Assembly (NCBI GenBank): GCA_947683425.1
Contig: CANTUQ010000055.1
Location: 21,942,001 to 22,006,000, forward strand
Length of the DNA stretch: 64,000 nt
DNA from: Excoecaria cochinchinensis
Taxonomy: Eukaryota > Streptophyta > Magnoliopsida > Malpighiales > Euphorbiaceae
Reading direction: 5' to 3'
Shown here: positions 1-11,402 of the stretch, piece after piece
How positions within the stretch are numbered: the first letter of the stretch is position 1
How the letters are laid out: every line of letters starts with the position of its first letter
Made by a program: the position numbers and the translations under genes
Notes under the pieces: model-generated
What the model saw: the letters and a program-made list of their open reading frames with translations, nothing else
The model's database searches: none
Told to the model about the DNA's origin: nothing

Positions 1-853
1 CACGAGTCGTGAGCAACCTTCACGACTCGTGAAGGTTGCTCAGGACTTTTTTGGACCTTTTTGTCGTGAGCGCGACCGAAGTCACGACCACGACAATGAT
101 TCTATCTTGCCCTGTTTTCTCCACGTGATCAGTTTTTAAAAAAACTATTTTCAAAGGACTTGGGTGGCTTTTTCCTCTACTTGGTGTTAAATTACCTAAT
201 GATTATCATAATTTAATCGTGATTGATAATATGTTATTTGTGGTACATGTTATATGAATGATGCGTTATCCATGAGAAATTATACGTGTTATTTTGGAAT
301 ATGTATTGGGTTATGCATGTCTTATTATGATGTCTTAATATGAATGTGAACATAATTATATGTTATACTTGGAAACATGATTGTATGATTTGGTTTATCT
401 ATGTTAATTATTGTGATTCGTATCGCATGTTGCATTTTGAATACAAGTGAGTTGAATGCCATGTTTCATGGTTGTTATTACTATGAGCAAGTTATACTAA
501 AATGTGAAAGGTGATATGCATATATTTAACCATGATCCTTCTCTAAATATAATATGCTATGTTTAAGTGTAAATGGTATCATTGCATGATTGAGACTTTG
601 CATTGTTAATGATTGGCATGATAATGTTTCCATATTTGACTCTGATAAGTTTTAGAATACTGAATAGTGCTAAAGTATGTTGATGGAATTATATTGTATG
701 CTTCGTAATATGAATTGTATGGTGCATGGCTGACGTTATGAACTTATTTATATGTCTACTACACTCTGGATTATGTATGATGATATATTAATTGTATGAT
801 TCGACACATGATTTGAATGATGCATGACCTGCTAGAATCAAGTAAGTGGATAG

Positions 854-1094
854 TTAGGCATGCCTAATAGAGTCTCTTTAGCCGCAGCGCCTTTGGCCGT
901 TTGGACCCTAATCAGGTCCCTGTTTGGTTCCTCGCGAACCCTTTTAATGTGTTCGGATCCTCACGATCCTTTTTAATGTGTTTGGATCTTGTTTAAGATC
1001 CCCCTCAGTAAAATGTTTTAAATGTGATAAAATAAAATGGTTTTTGATTCGTACCCGTAAGGTACCCTTTGGCCGATTCGTACCCGTAAGGTAC
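854..1094 (+). repeat. Array of seven short hairpins in LTR A
   Basis: Seven short inverted repeats follow one another: TTAGGCATGCCTAA (854-867); GGACC/GGTCC (903-919, 7-nt loop); GGTTC/GAACC (926-940, loop CTCGC); GGATC/GATCC (955-969, loop CTCAC); GGATCTT/AAGATCC (984-1001, loop GTTT); and GTACC/GGTAC twice (1051-1065 and 1080-1094, loop CGTAA both times). Most have five-base arms and a five-base loop. The same series recurs in the other LTRs of this type in the window. Function unknown. Confidence 0.85.
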
Positions 1095-2343
1095 TGTCTG
1101 TATACTCGTTATCCACTATTGTGAGTCAGCAGGTGCTTTATTGTTTTGTTTTGTTTCAAAATAACTATAAGAATGTGATATTCGAATGAGCATAATAATG
1201 ATTTGAAGAACAAGTTTATATGTATATGAACGTGAATATGAGCTTCGGAATGTATGTCTTTATTATGTAAGCATGATTTTATATTTAACACGATTATCCA
1301 CATTTGTCATATAATGTGTTATAAGTTTCAGAATGCTATAAATGTGATTCGAATATTATGTGTATACGTATGTGACTCAAGCATGTTTTCATTGTAAATA
1401 AGCACATGAATCGGATCAGTTATGGCTAGGAGTATCTGAATTAATATGTTCAAGATTGTGAACTTGACCCCTTGAATGCTATGAAGGTAGAGCCCATGAT
1501 ATATGTTTCCTTGGTTTATGCCATTATAGTGATTTCGGTATGTTGACATGCGTTTACATTGCATGGTGTGATAACATATGTATTGTGTATTGTTATAGAG
1601 TATTGCTGTGTATATGTTATGCCGGCCTCTACTGTTGTAGTAATTTCAGTATGTTGTTAGGTGTCTGTATGCTGCTACGTGTATTGATGTAGTAATGTAA
1701 GGGTATGGTGTATTAGCTTTGTAAGTGGTTTCAGCTAGCGAATGAGCATCATTGGGTGATGATCTTCTGCATGTTTAGATAGTTAGAGATTATGCATTGA
1801 TACTTAATGGATCTCAGTAAGTGTATGTAAGATTTATTTGTATTTTCGCATGATGATGTGATGAATGTGAAGTTATGTTATTATTTTTGGTCTCTGCTTT
1901 TGGAGTGTCTTCAGCATGATATTATATACATCAGAGTGGCGCAGCGGAAGTGTTGTGCTTTGACCTTGTCAGTCAATTCTCGGCTAGGGTGCGTGCATTA
2001 TGGCATTATAGTTATATGATTGGACCTCTAGTGATGTTGCATGATATTTGTGTGCATCATTGTATGGTAGTATAGTGCATCAACTTCGTAATTCGGGTAT
2101 CAGTTAATGTGTTTGTGCATCTCTACATGATAGCTGCATTGTGCGTGAATCAGCTTTTGGTTGGTATATGGGTATTTTGATATGACATCTGCGTGTTTAT
2201 ATAATTTGGGTCTTTGCATGATTCGCCTTCTGATATTTGATACTTCAGTGGAACCGGTAAGTGTTTGCCTGCGAGTTTATATGTATCTTTGCATGATGTT
2301 ATATGTTTGTTTGTTTAGTGTCCTTTTGTTCTGTTCCTCCCTA

Positions 2344-2385
2344 CTAAGCGTTATCGCTTAGCACGGGTTCTTTTGCCGTGTAGGT
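2344..2385 (+). repeat. Paired hairpins plus GTGTAGGT motif, LTR A
   Basis: CTAAGCG/CGCTTAG with loop TTAT (2344-2361) is followed at once by CACGG/CCGTG with a nine-base loop (2362-2380), then TAGGT. This two-hairpin block with a YGTGYAGGT end occurs in every LTR of this type here, with changed arms. Confidence 0.85.
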
Positions 2386-2766
2386 GGCAAGTTTTGGTTG
2401 GTTCGAGTCGAGCATCTGCAAGGTCGGCCACGTAGGAGTTCGTAGTGTTTTGCTATTTTTGGTTTCAGCTGCTGTATTTTGGATTCTGTAATTTCGTAGC
2501 ATTTTGCTTATGTATTTTATTATGTAAGGATCTTATTATAATTATGTTTTAAGTTAATCCTTCGTTTTATATTTCGCCTTATGCTTGTTTGTATGTATGC
2601 GAGTTAATGTATGCTCAGCTATTGTTACTTTAAAGTTTTAATTTTTGTATGTTTTCATGTATGAATGTATGCTTCCGCTCAGTATATGTGTGCATGTATG
2701 TGAGTGAGTGTCGGATAGCGCGCCCGCCGGCGCCCTTCCAACGGGTGCGACGGTGGGGGTGTTATA

Positions 2767-2944
2767 CTTAGTCCTTGTTAAATTACACATCACTCACTAA
2801 AATAATTTCTTCACTTAAATATTTTAATTACTCTTCAATCTAGTCCTCAATTAAATCCAATTTCGTTTGCATAATTACCAAAATACCCTTAATTATCCAA
2901 TTAAGCATGCAAATTCCAATTAGGCCCTAATTTGGGATGTTACA
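2767..2944 (-). mobile_element. LTR fragment, minus strand
   Basis: Read on the minus strand this begins TGTAACATCCC, like the LTR start at 25006, and runs into LTR A. It is the 5' end of an inverted chromovirus-type LTR truncated by LTR A. It lies directly against the left end of the Ogre-like LTR at 2945, whose first bases are missing, so this junction has been rearranged. Confidence 0.6.
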
Positions 2945-4211
2945 TGAAGGCCTGCTAAATCTTGGGTAACATGAGATATTTTGAAATCCCTAACATTGGG
3001 GAAGTTCATTTAATCCCATAAAACCTTTAGGCACATTTGAGATATTTTGGAGTAGCACCCAATTTATAAAAATTGGAAAAGTTCGTCTAACCTCTGGGGT
3101 CTAAACCATAGAAAGATTCGAAACTTCACTCTTATTAATGCCTTGGTTAATTATAAATGGGTTTTTAATAATTAATTTTCCAATCTCTCTTCTAACACAT
3201 CATGCAATTTAATTAAAGCGCACATCAAGTATAGAGGAAAGCTATAAAAAGCGATAAATAAATAAAAATAAACTACAAAAATAAATTATAAGATGAAAAT
3301 ATGGGATAAAAATACAATATCCCAAAATATAAAATTAAAATAAAATAAATAAAACACATACATAAAACGGGACATTATTTACAGTAGGAACATTGGTTCC
3401 TTCATGCACATTTAAAAAAATCGAAGAGTTATTTTTGGTATTATTGAGAAAATCGGGATGAGTGGTCCCATTTTGAGAAAATTAACTCTTCTTTTAAAAG
3501 TGATATTTTATTAGTTAAAATTAGGACATTGGTCCTAATTTATTAGAAAAATCTAATTTTTTAATAAAAATATTTTTTTGATTTTCTTTTTAACGTGTAT
3601 AAAATAAAATAAGTTTATTACAAATTACATCACAAAATAATTAAAGAAAAATAATTAAAATAACAAAAATAATAAAAAATGACAAGTCAAACCAAAAATA
3701 AGGCTTAAATCTCCTAGATCTCCTCATTCGATGGAAAACACTCACATGCATGGATTTATTAAATTGACAAAGTAAAAGGAGACAAATAGTTAGTAATGCA
3801 ATAAAATTAAATAATTAATTAAAAAGAATAAATATTTTTATAAAATAATAACATGAAAATATGAAGAGGTAATAAAATAAAATTAATTCACAAATAGAAA
3901 ATGAAATGGATTAGATAAGATGCATTAATATGACATGCAAGAATGAGTAAAAGAAGATTAAATTAAAAAAATTAACAACCACGTAAAATACATGCAAACC
4001 ATGAGAAACACGAAAAGATGAATAACAAATTGGATGGATGAAAAGAAGGAAAAGAAGTAAATTAATTATAGTACAGTCGACATGCAAATGGCCAAAAGGA
4101 AGAAAAAGTAAGCAACGTGAAGAAACAAATTATGATAATAATAAATTAATTATAGTACAGTGGACATGCAAATAGCCAAAAGGAAGAAAAAGCAAGCAAT
4201 GTGAAGAAACA

Positions 4212-4245
<34 letters not shown>

Positions 4246-4403
4246 TAAATGATACACAATAATAGTAAATAAAAGTAATAATAACATAATAATATTAGTA
4301 GGAAATACACTAATAATAATAATAATAATAAATTAATTGATTAAAACGGAAAACAAAACCACAAAATCACATCAAACAAACAAATGCATAATAGATCTAA
4401 AAA

Positions 4404-4521
4404 GGGTAAACTCATGTGTAGATACTCCAAGTTGTCTAAATATTTCCTTTTAACACCTTAACTTATACAATGACCGAATAAACACTCCAACTTATGAAAT
4501 GCGATATTAATAAACACAAAA
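4404..4521 (+). repeat. Left terminal inverted repeat of the MULE
   Basis: Inverted match to 8198-8315, including a block reading CTTATACAATGACCGAATAA and a block reading CGATATTAATAAACACAAAA. Confidence 0.85.
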
Positions 4522-4867
4522 TGCTGACATGACAGCGATTATAATCAGGATATAAATTGGAGCGCGTGAGCGGATTACTTACCGTTTGTCAACAGTAACA
4601 AATCCATGGATATAACCTTTTCTCACTTTCTTTCTCCTCTCCATCGTTGTTCTCCCTCATCTTTTCCATTCTTTCTATTCATCTGTGTTCTCCCTCATAT
4701 TTTCCATTCCTTTTGGTAGCTCTAAGAGTCTTTGAGTGATAATCAAAGTTAAAAACAATCTGATTGTTTTTATTTTGACAGAGCAGATTGGTTGTCATCT
4801 TTGTTCTCTACTATTTCATCTCACCTCATAGGTCTACGATTCCCAAGGAATATATAATCAAGTACAG

Positions 4868-5269
4868 ATGTGTTGTTGTGGGGAGAAAGTGGTCATGAAT
4901 ATCGGGTGGAAGCAATCCAATCCTGGAAGAAGGTTTATTGCATGCAGGGTTAGAAAGGTAAAAATTAATGGGTTGCTTTGTTTTGTGATTTACTATTTTA
5001 AAGTGAATCCTCCCGTTTTCTGATTTACTATTTTAAATTGAATCCACCTGGTTTTTGATTTGTAATAGAAAGATGGAGGTTGTGGATACTTTAGATGGTT
5101 TGATGAAGAATTTCCTGATCAGGCCAAAAAAGTTATATGGGGACTACTCAATAGAATAAAGCAATATGAGAAGGCAGAGAGTGAAAGGAAAAGGAAACGC
5201 AAAAACACAAATATTTATGGATTAATATTTTTGATTATTATAGTATGGCTCTGGATGGTGGTTGTATAG
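4868..5269 (+). CDS. Small GRF-type zinc-finger protein with C-terminal membrane segment
   Basis: Two exons, 4868-4957 and 5069-5269, joined in phase 0 across a GT...AG intron, give a 96-residue protein with no stops. The N-terminus has a compact GRF zinc finger: CCCG near residues 2-5, NPGRRF followed by a Cys near residue 26, and CGYFRW near residues 35-40. A basic, helical stretch (about 57-76) and a hydrophobic segment (about 79-96, GLIFLIIIVWLWMVVV) follow. GRF fingers bind zinc and single-stranded nucleic acid in characterised proteins. Small plant proteins with a GRF finger plus a terminal membrane segment are a known multicopy type of unknown function. Here it sits inside a MULE, on the strand opposite the transposase, and its frame is intact while the transposase is broken. 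Start chosen as the first ATG before the finger; an upstream exon is possible. Confidence 0.8.
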
Positions 5270-5699
5270 TGCAAAGAGCAGTGGGATTGTTGTTGTAATT
5301 TGTTGTAAGGTTGTTTGTTAAAATTTGAATTCTTACAAGAGATTGATATGAATTTGCTGTGAATTATTCTATTTTATACCATTTCTACAATAATATGTGT
5401 TATTTATACCAATTTGAGACCCCGTTAAATATATTGACAGAAATGTCACGTCTATGTCATATTTCAACAAAAGTTGTAATTGTTCAACAATAAGCAGTAA
5501 CATACTGCATAATGTGCATCATCAAAACACATTGGCTTAACAAATTACATGATTTAAAACAAACACAATCATGTTAATATCTAAAATAAATACATCATCA
5601 TAATATGTGGTGACAGTAGCTGGACTAGTTTTGTAATGATTTTGATGTAGAAGCTTCAATCGAATTGTTGCTTTTGTCCTCCATTTGCTGTAGCAGATT

Positions 5700-7627
5700 G
5701 CCTCTGTAGATGGAGCTATGAAGTTGTGACAGCATGTCTTCCTTGCCACCTCAATCTGCTTGGTGTGAAGCCTAGATCAATATTGGTCACACTTAAGTTT
5801 TGAACATGAGCTCCAACATTAATGAGTCTCTTTGATTGCCTGCCAGGCTATTAAATTAAAAATTAATATATATTAATAAATTCAAAAGTGTTTAAGTGTT
5901 TAAGTGTTTAATTCGAAAATGTATAAATACCTTCCACATATCCGAAATCAGAGTCAGTCCCTCACCATCACCAAGCTCCAGATCAAAAATCAAATAATTA
6001 AGGAACCAGCTCCATGAATGCTTGATTTCCTGATCAACCACAGCCCAAGCGATTGGAAACATTTGCTGATTTCCATTCTTTCCACATGCAACTAACAGTT
6101 CCCCTTTGCAAATGCCCTTCAGAAAGCATCCATCCAGCCCAATAACTCTCCTATATCCTTCCTTTTAGCCTCTTTTAAGAGCATCAAAACATATATACAT
6201 GTAGACAAACAAACTGCTCCCAGGCTCAGTCTCTTTATCAGTTCTAATCCACACAGAACTGTCAGGATTCGTCTGCTTAATGTAATGAGAATAATCTGCT
6301 AACCTACTAAATTCAAGAGTCCAATCCCCTATGAACTTGCTCATAACCTGCATTTTAGCCCTATTAGATAATGTCCTTCCTACATAAAGACCCCACTTCT
6401 CCCTAACTAAATCCTAGATCTTCAAAATCTTGATCTCAGGTTGAGATAGAATTCTTTCTTCAAACTTTCTTGCTATGAATGCTGATGTACAGAGCTTGTT
6501 CTTATTCTTCTTAGAGCACGAATGACGAGAATTATATTTTTTAATCTTGAAATCCCCTGAATCCCCCTCTATACTAGCATACAATTCCCACTGACACCTA
6601 TTCCCTTTGCAGTTAACCCTCACTCTGTGCCTTTCATTAGGCCTTAGCTTTAATTGAACCCCATTTTCAACAGCATAATCTGAAACTACCAATCTAAATT
6701 GTACAGCATTCTCAAATATCATCCCAAGTTGCCATACTGTCACCTCACACTTGGGATCATAATAAACTTTCTTACTTCTCCTCCTACTACAAAGATTAAC
6801 ACCTTCTACTGCATCTGGATCTAACTCATCCATGATATCATCACTATCTGGCCATCACTATCCAGATACTCTTCATCTCCACCTAATCTACAAGCTAATC
6901 TATGATTGGTTCTACCATCAATGTCTTCAAATCCCTTGTCAAGTCCCACTTCCCCTACTGGTACCACTTAAGTTGCATTTGCTTCAGCCCTCCTTCTCCT
7001 ATCTCTATTTTCCTACCTAGCAGCATCCCTTAAACCCCTCAACTCATCATCAACATCATTGTCATCTTTATTAGGCCAAGCATCTTCATCTATAGTGCTA
7101 TCTTTATCTACTTCATCATCAACATCCTCTGGTTCACTTGAAGAAGATTCTGCTCCAACTTCATCTACCTCTTCCTGATTATCATTTTGAGCAGCTGCTG
7201 ATTCGGACCCATCGACATCTTTATGTATTTGCTCATTAATGTTTTCTGTTGCCCTAATTGGTTCATCTCTACTTATATTGTCCCCATCTGCAGTTATTAT
7301 GGGACATGGACCATATTCCACTACATTTGCCTCATTAACCATGTGGACAATGTATATATCAAAATAATCACCATTTCTCAAGTGTTTCATAACCTCAAGA
7401 AGTTCATAGTCACTCTTAAAGATAAAAAATAAAAAAATAAAAAATAAAAAATCTTTACTTACAGGATTAATATAACTAAATCCCCTAATATCTACATATC
7501 CTATTATCTTTGAATGGTAAGCCAATTCAACCAATGAGAAATGGTCTTTCTCAATAATCCATTCCTCAACTTTTCCCTCCCCTACATACTTAGACAAACC
7601 ATCCTTTTTAACAATCCTACCCCCCAT
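5700..7627 (-). pseudogene. MURA-type MULE transposase, decayed
   Basis: From the 5' end on the minus strand: a PB1-like N-terminal segment (7627-7013, 204 codons, acidic tail); the MuDR DNA-binding region (6833-6414, with RHRVRVNC, CQWELYAS and a CSKK cluster); and the start of the catalytic core. The core, continuing in the 6833 frame to about 5935, includes YMYICFDALKRG, GLDGCFLKG with the first catalytic Asp, HSWSWFL, and LISDMWK with the second. In-frame stops lie near 6411 and 6162. At about 5935 a splice-donor-like GTATTTATAC follows. The part with the catalytic Glu is missing; only a C-terminal tail (GFTPSRLRWQGRHAVTTS, about 5715-5800) remains. A possible 48-nt intron at 7415-7462 has GT...AG ends but is short for a plant intron and leaves the frame open either way. 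Confidence 0.8.
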
Positions 7628-8197
7628 GGTAAAACAAACACTTTATAAATTCTATCATTTCTTACCACTGTAAACAACAACAAAACATGCAAAAAAAAAT
7701 CCTAAAATCACACATTGAAAAAAAAGTCACCGAAATACAAATTCCTAAAAAACCTTAAAAAAAGCCCCAACTTTTCCACTCAAATAACAGATAAACCACG
7801 CAAGCCAAATATATACAACCACTATGAAAAAAAATAAGAATAACAATTTCTACCTTCTCTCACCAAAATAACAATGAAGAGCTTGATCTTCGATGCCCCT
7901 TGCTCGATTTCTCAATTTGTATATCGCAATTTCCTTTCAATTGCATAAACTGCTACTTTCTATCGGTGTTTGTGATTTCTTTCACTCACACACACTCATT
8001 TCTTTTGCTTTAATACAATATTTTGGATTTCTTTCACTCACACTCACTCATTTCTAGCCTCTCGTTTAACTCCAGCCCTAATTTTCCCCTTTCAGTAAAT
8101 ATTACCGACACGTGGTAGTTATTTCTACATTACTGCCACATGTTGGTTCAATCTTGTGCGTGCATTCCACGCTATAAATCCTACATCAAGTTCCTGT

Positions 8198-8315
8198 GTT
8201 TTGTGTTTATTAATATCGAATTCCATAAGTTGGAGTGTTTATTCGGTCATTGTATAAGTTAAGGTGTCAAAATAAATTATTTATACAACTTGGAGTGTCT
8301 GGACATGGGTTTACG
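8198..8315 (-). repeat. Right terminal inverted repeat of the MULE
   Basis: Reverse complement matches 4404-4521 with scattered substitutions. The outer end is about 8315, before TCTATATGGTGATTAATTG, which continues the host LTR. Confidence 0.85.
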
Positions 8316-9044
8316 CTCTATATGGTGATTAATTGATTGTAAACAAGAAATAAAAAAATGTAACCCTCAAAATTCGGAGTCGATAGAGGGAAGAAAATGA
8401 ATGATTTTCTTGTCAAAATCCACAAGAATTAAATCAAAAATAAGAAAAATCTAAACTTTCTCTCTAGAAAAGTACTTGCAAAAATCTTGTTTAAATAAGC
8501 AAAAAAAACAAATAAGAAAATTGGATCTCAAGAGCAAAGAATTACTTTTTTTTGTCTCAAAATCAATTTTTCATTCAGAAAATTAAATCTGAAATTTTAG
8601 AAGAAATTTTATTGAAGAAGAAGAATTAAAAATGTACAATTTTTCTTTTGAAGAAGAAAAAAAAAATTGCAACCACAAATCCCTCTTCTTTCTCTTTCTT
8701 TCTTTTTCTATTTATGCAACTTTAGGAAAAAAACCCTAGTTAATTTAGGAAAAGAAATTGAATTTTAATCAAATTCTTCCTTCTTTTAATTTAAAATCCA
8801 AAATTATCTCTTTAAATCCCATAAAATCAGCCTTAAAATCCTTTTAAAAAAAACCTAATTTTTAGGAGAAAAAATGGAAAAAAAATAGTGCAGGTGACGA
8901 GGGGCAGGAAGGTCACCCCTCAATTTTATTTTTTTCAAATGCAAATTTGGCAAGGAGGCCATCACTTTCAACTTTCTTGCCTATGGACATTAATTTTATC
9001 ACTAAGTATCCTGATCTTGGCTGTTTCGGGACCCGGTATCTACA

Positions 9045-11397
9045 GTTGCCTCCAGTTTCGGAGAAACTAGTGCATGAGTGCCTAGGTCAGCCAAAACTCA
9101 GAGAAAAGAAAAGGAGTGCATACCTGAGGCTGCAACTTTTCCGCTTTGTTGATGTAGTTATGGCGGGTTTGATTAAGCCAGCTTGTTGTTGTATTAAGCT
9201 ACGCTCTTAGTGGCTAATTGACGTCACCTTGTTGGTGTGTTGTATTCCCATTGAGCTGATGTTAGATGGATGCCCTCTGAAGGTTGGTTGTTCCCTGAAG
9301 AACAGTCGGTTGTTCCCTGAAGAATGATTTCCCCTTAAAGGACCGATGATCCCTGAAGAGCTGGATGAATGCCTCCTAAAGGATGGATGTTCCCTGAAGA
9401 ACTAGTGATGCCCCTTGAAGGACCGTTTAAATCGTGATTTTCATCCTCGAATCACACCAAGTCGTCATCCAGACTTCTAAAGTGCAAAAATCATCCTCTT
9501 ACATTGCACCGAGTCTTTTCTAGACATCCAAAGTTTGAAAATCATCCTCTTGGATTGCACTAAGTCATTTTATAAACTTTATCATCCTCTTAGATTGCAC
9601 CGAGTCATTTTCTAAACTTTCAAAGTGCAGATATCCTCCTCTTAGATCATTTTGGTATCTAACCGTCCTTGTTGCTGTGAAGGGACTTGGAATCTTTTGA
9701 AAAAAAAACTTAATACTTCGAAGAGACTTGAAATGATTTTAGTGTTTCGAAAAGGTTTAAAATACCTTGAGAAAAGGTTTTATGTTTCAAAAGGATTTGA
9801 AATATCTTAAAAAAGGTTTTGTGCTTCAAAAAGACTTGAAATACATTAAAAAAAGTTTTGTCCTTCAAAAAGACTTGAAATATCTTGAAAAAAAGGTTTT
9901 ATTTTATGCTTCAAAAAGACTTGAAAGGGTTTAATGCTTCAAAGAGAATGAGAATGCTTTGGAACAAAGACTTTAAAATAATGCTCTAAAGAGACTGAGA
10001 ATACCTTAAAAAAAGGACTTAAAGATAATGCTCCGAAGAGACTGAGAATGCCTTGGAAAAATGACTTAAAGATAATGCTCCGAAAAGACTGAGAATGCCT
10101 TGGAAGAATGACTTAAAAGATAATGGTCTGAAAAGACTGAGAATGCCTTAAAAAAAGCACTTAAAAGATAATTCTCAGAAAAGGCTGAGAATGTCTTGAA
10201 AAAAATGGCTTAAAGATAATGCTCCGAAGAGATTGAAAATGCCTTGAAAAAAGGACTTAAAAGATAATGCTCCGAAGAGACTGCAAATGCCTTGGAAAAA
10301 TGACTTAAAAGATAATACTCCGAAGAGACTGAGAATGCCTTGGAAAAAGGACTTAAAAGATAATGCTCCGAAGAGAATGAGAATGTCTTGGAAAAAAGAC
10401 TTAAAGATAATGCTCCAAAGAGACTGAGAATGTCTTGGAAAAAAGACTTAAAGATAATGCTCCAAAGAGACTGAGAATGCTCGAAAGAGACTTGAAATGC
10501 CTTGAAAAAGGACTTAATAGGTTACCGCTTTATGGGCTTGCATGATTTCAACTTGAGTGGGCTTCATCTTGACTTCATCTTGCCGAAGTTGTCCCTTGGT
10601 TTTGCCTTTTCCTGCAAAGTTATTGGCACAAGAACGTGTACAAATGATTGTGTGTGCATAATGTGTGTGAAATGTATGTGAAAGGCTATACACACGAAAC
10701 ATGCACAAAGGATTATGTATGTAAAATGCACACAAAAAGTAAAAAAAATTATATGCATATGAAAAGTTGCATGCAAAAATGGATAGACCATGTCCCTGGT
10801 GGTTAAGGGATTTGTTGAGGATACGGTTTGGCTGCTCACATTGTCTGATACCCCCAAGGATCTAGAAGAGTGTCATCTTGGCTTAGGAACTCTGACACAT
10901 AATCTTTTCAAAGAGAACTGACCCGTGTGCATCTTTGCCCCCTTTTCAATGAGCATACACCTTTTGCTATGAGCTGTACAGTGTTTTGCCCCCAAGACTC
11001 TGACTTGTGTCCTGAATTATGCACTATTTGCCTGAAGGGAGGTTATCTGAACTAATGCCGCCTTATCGCTCCAAGCATCGAAAGTCATTATTGTAAAGGT
11101 AGTACGTCCCTTGTGGAATTTCAGACTAGCTTTTTTTTTTACGGAAAATACGTCCCTTTGGGGATTTTTATATAATTTTGTGCCTTATTTTTTTCTTAGA
11201 ATGGACCCAACCCAATCCAGTGGCTTCTTTTTTTTTAAGGACAAACTGCCTATTTTTAGGTTTTTATATTGTCCTTTGGCCTAACTTTTGCCTAGAAAGC
11301 CAGTTATGATTTTCATCTCTAACGGTTTTCTTTTTTGGAAGGCTAAGATTAGTCACATGAAGTGTTGTTATTACTGCCTTGAGACTTACTCCAGCAT
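9045..11397 (-). other. 3' non-coding interior of Ogre-like element 1
   Basis: The polypurine tract side (minus-strand GGAGGCAAC, then TGTAGATACC) abuts the LTR at 9044. No gene was found. The stretch has variant units with TTGCACCGAGTC near 9420-9640, a long tandem array at about 9690-10510, and a block at 11160-11350 that matches 43490-43690 of element 2 (ATGGACCCAACCCAATCCAG, TTTTCATCTCTAACGG). The homology confirms this as element interior. Confidence 0.6.
9690..10510. repeat. Degenerate tandem array, units of about 40-48 bp
   Basis: From about 9940 a 48-bp unit (AATGCTCCGAAGAGACTGAG then AATGCCTTGGAAAAAGGACT) repeats roughly 11 times. The preceding 250 bp hold shorter, more diverged relatives (TTTGTGCTTCAAAAAGACTT). 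It lies at the same place in the element as the 57-bp array of element 2 (42662-43142), but the unit is different. Confidence 0.8.
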
Positions 11398-11402
11398 ATG
11401 TC

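Larger units (their letters stand above)
1..2766 (+). mobile_element. Chromovirus-type LTR, 3' part (LTR A)
   Basis: Long terminal repeat of a Ty3/gypsy chromovirus-type element, cut on the left by the window edge. It ends in GGTGGGGGTGTTATA, a one-base variant of the GGGTGTTACA end seen on the complete LTRs at 11403-15240, 25006-27517 and 35852-39220. It shares with them, in the same order, a cluster of CACGASTCGTG dyads (1-100), a TTAGGCATGCCTAA palindrome (854), a run of short hairpins (903-1094) and a CTAAGCG/CGCTTAG hairpin followed by GTGTAGGT (2344-2385). No ORF in it resembles a protein. Solo LTR or part of a full element cannot be decided from this window. Confidence 0.8.
4404..8315. 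mobile_element. Mutator-like element (MULE) with long terminal inverted repeats
   Basis: The ends are inverted copies of each other over roughly 118 bp: 4404-4521 (GGGTAAACTCATGT...) and 8198-8315 (reverse complement GCGTAAACCCATGT...). The undisrupted site is visible in the right LTR near 23728, so the insertion is certain. No clean 9-bp TSD is seen. It carries a decayed MURA-type transposase on the minus strand and a separate intact GRF zinc-finger gene on the plus strand. The transposase core is partly deleted, so this copy is non-autonomous. Confidence 0.85.
2945..9044 (-). repeat. 3' LTR of Ogre-like element 1, split by a MULE
   Basis: The left LTR ends GGTATCTACA at 9044. Its first bases (TGTGACGCGCG in other copies) are missing at the left junction. 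Without the inserted 4404-8315 it is about 2.2 kb, close to the 2257 bp of the right LTR. It holds an AT-rich block with an AAT microsatellite (about 4218-4242) and the hairpins AGGAAC/GTTCCT (3386-3401) and AATTAGGAC/GTCCTAATT (3519-3540), both with loop ATTG. Confidence 0.8.

Noticed and set aside
7415..7462. Intron in the MULE transposase
   Set aside because: GT...AG ends are present but 48 nt is shorter than plant introns usually are and the frame stays open; left undecided and not annotated.
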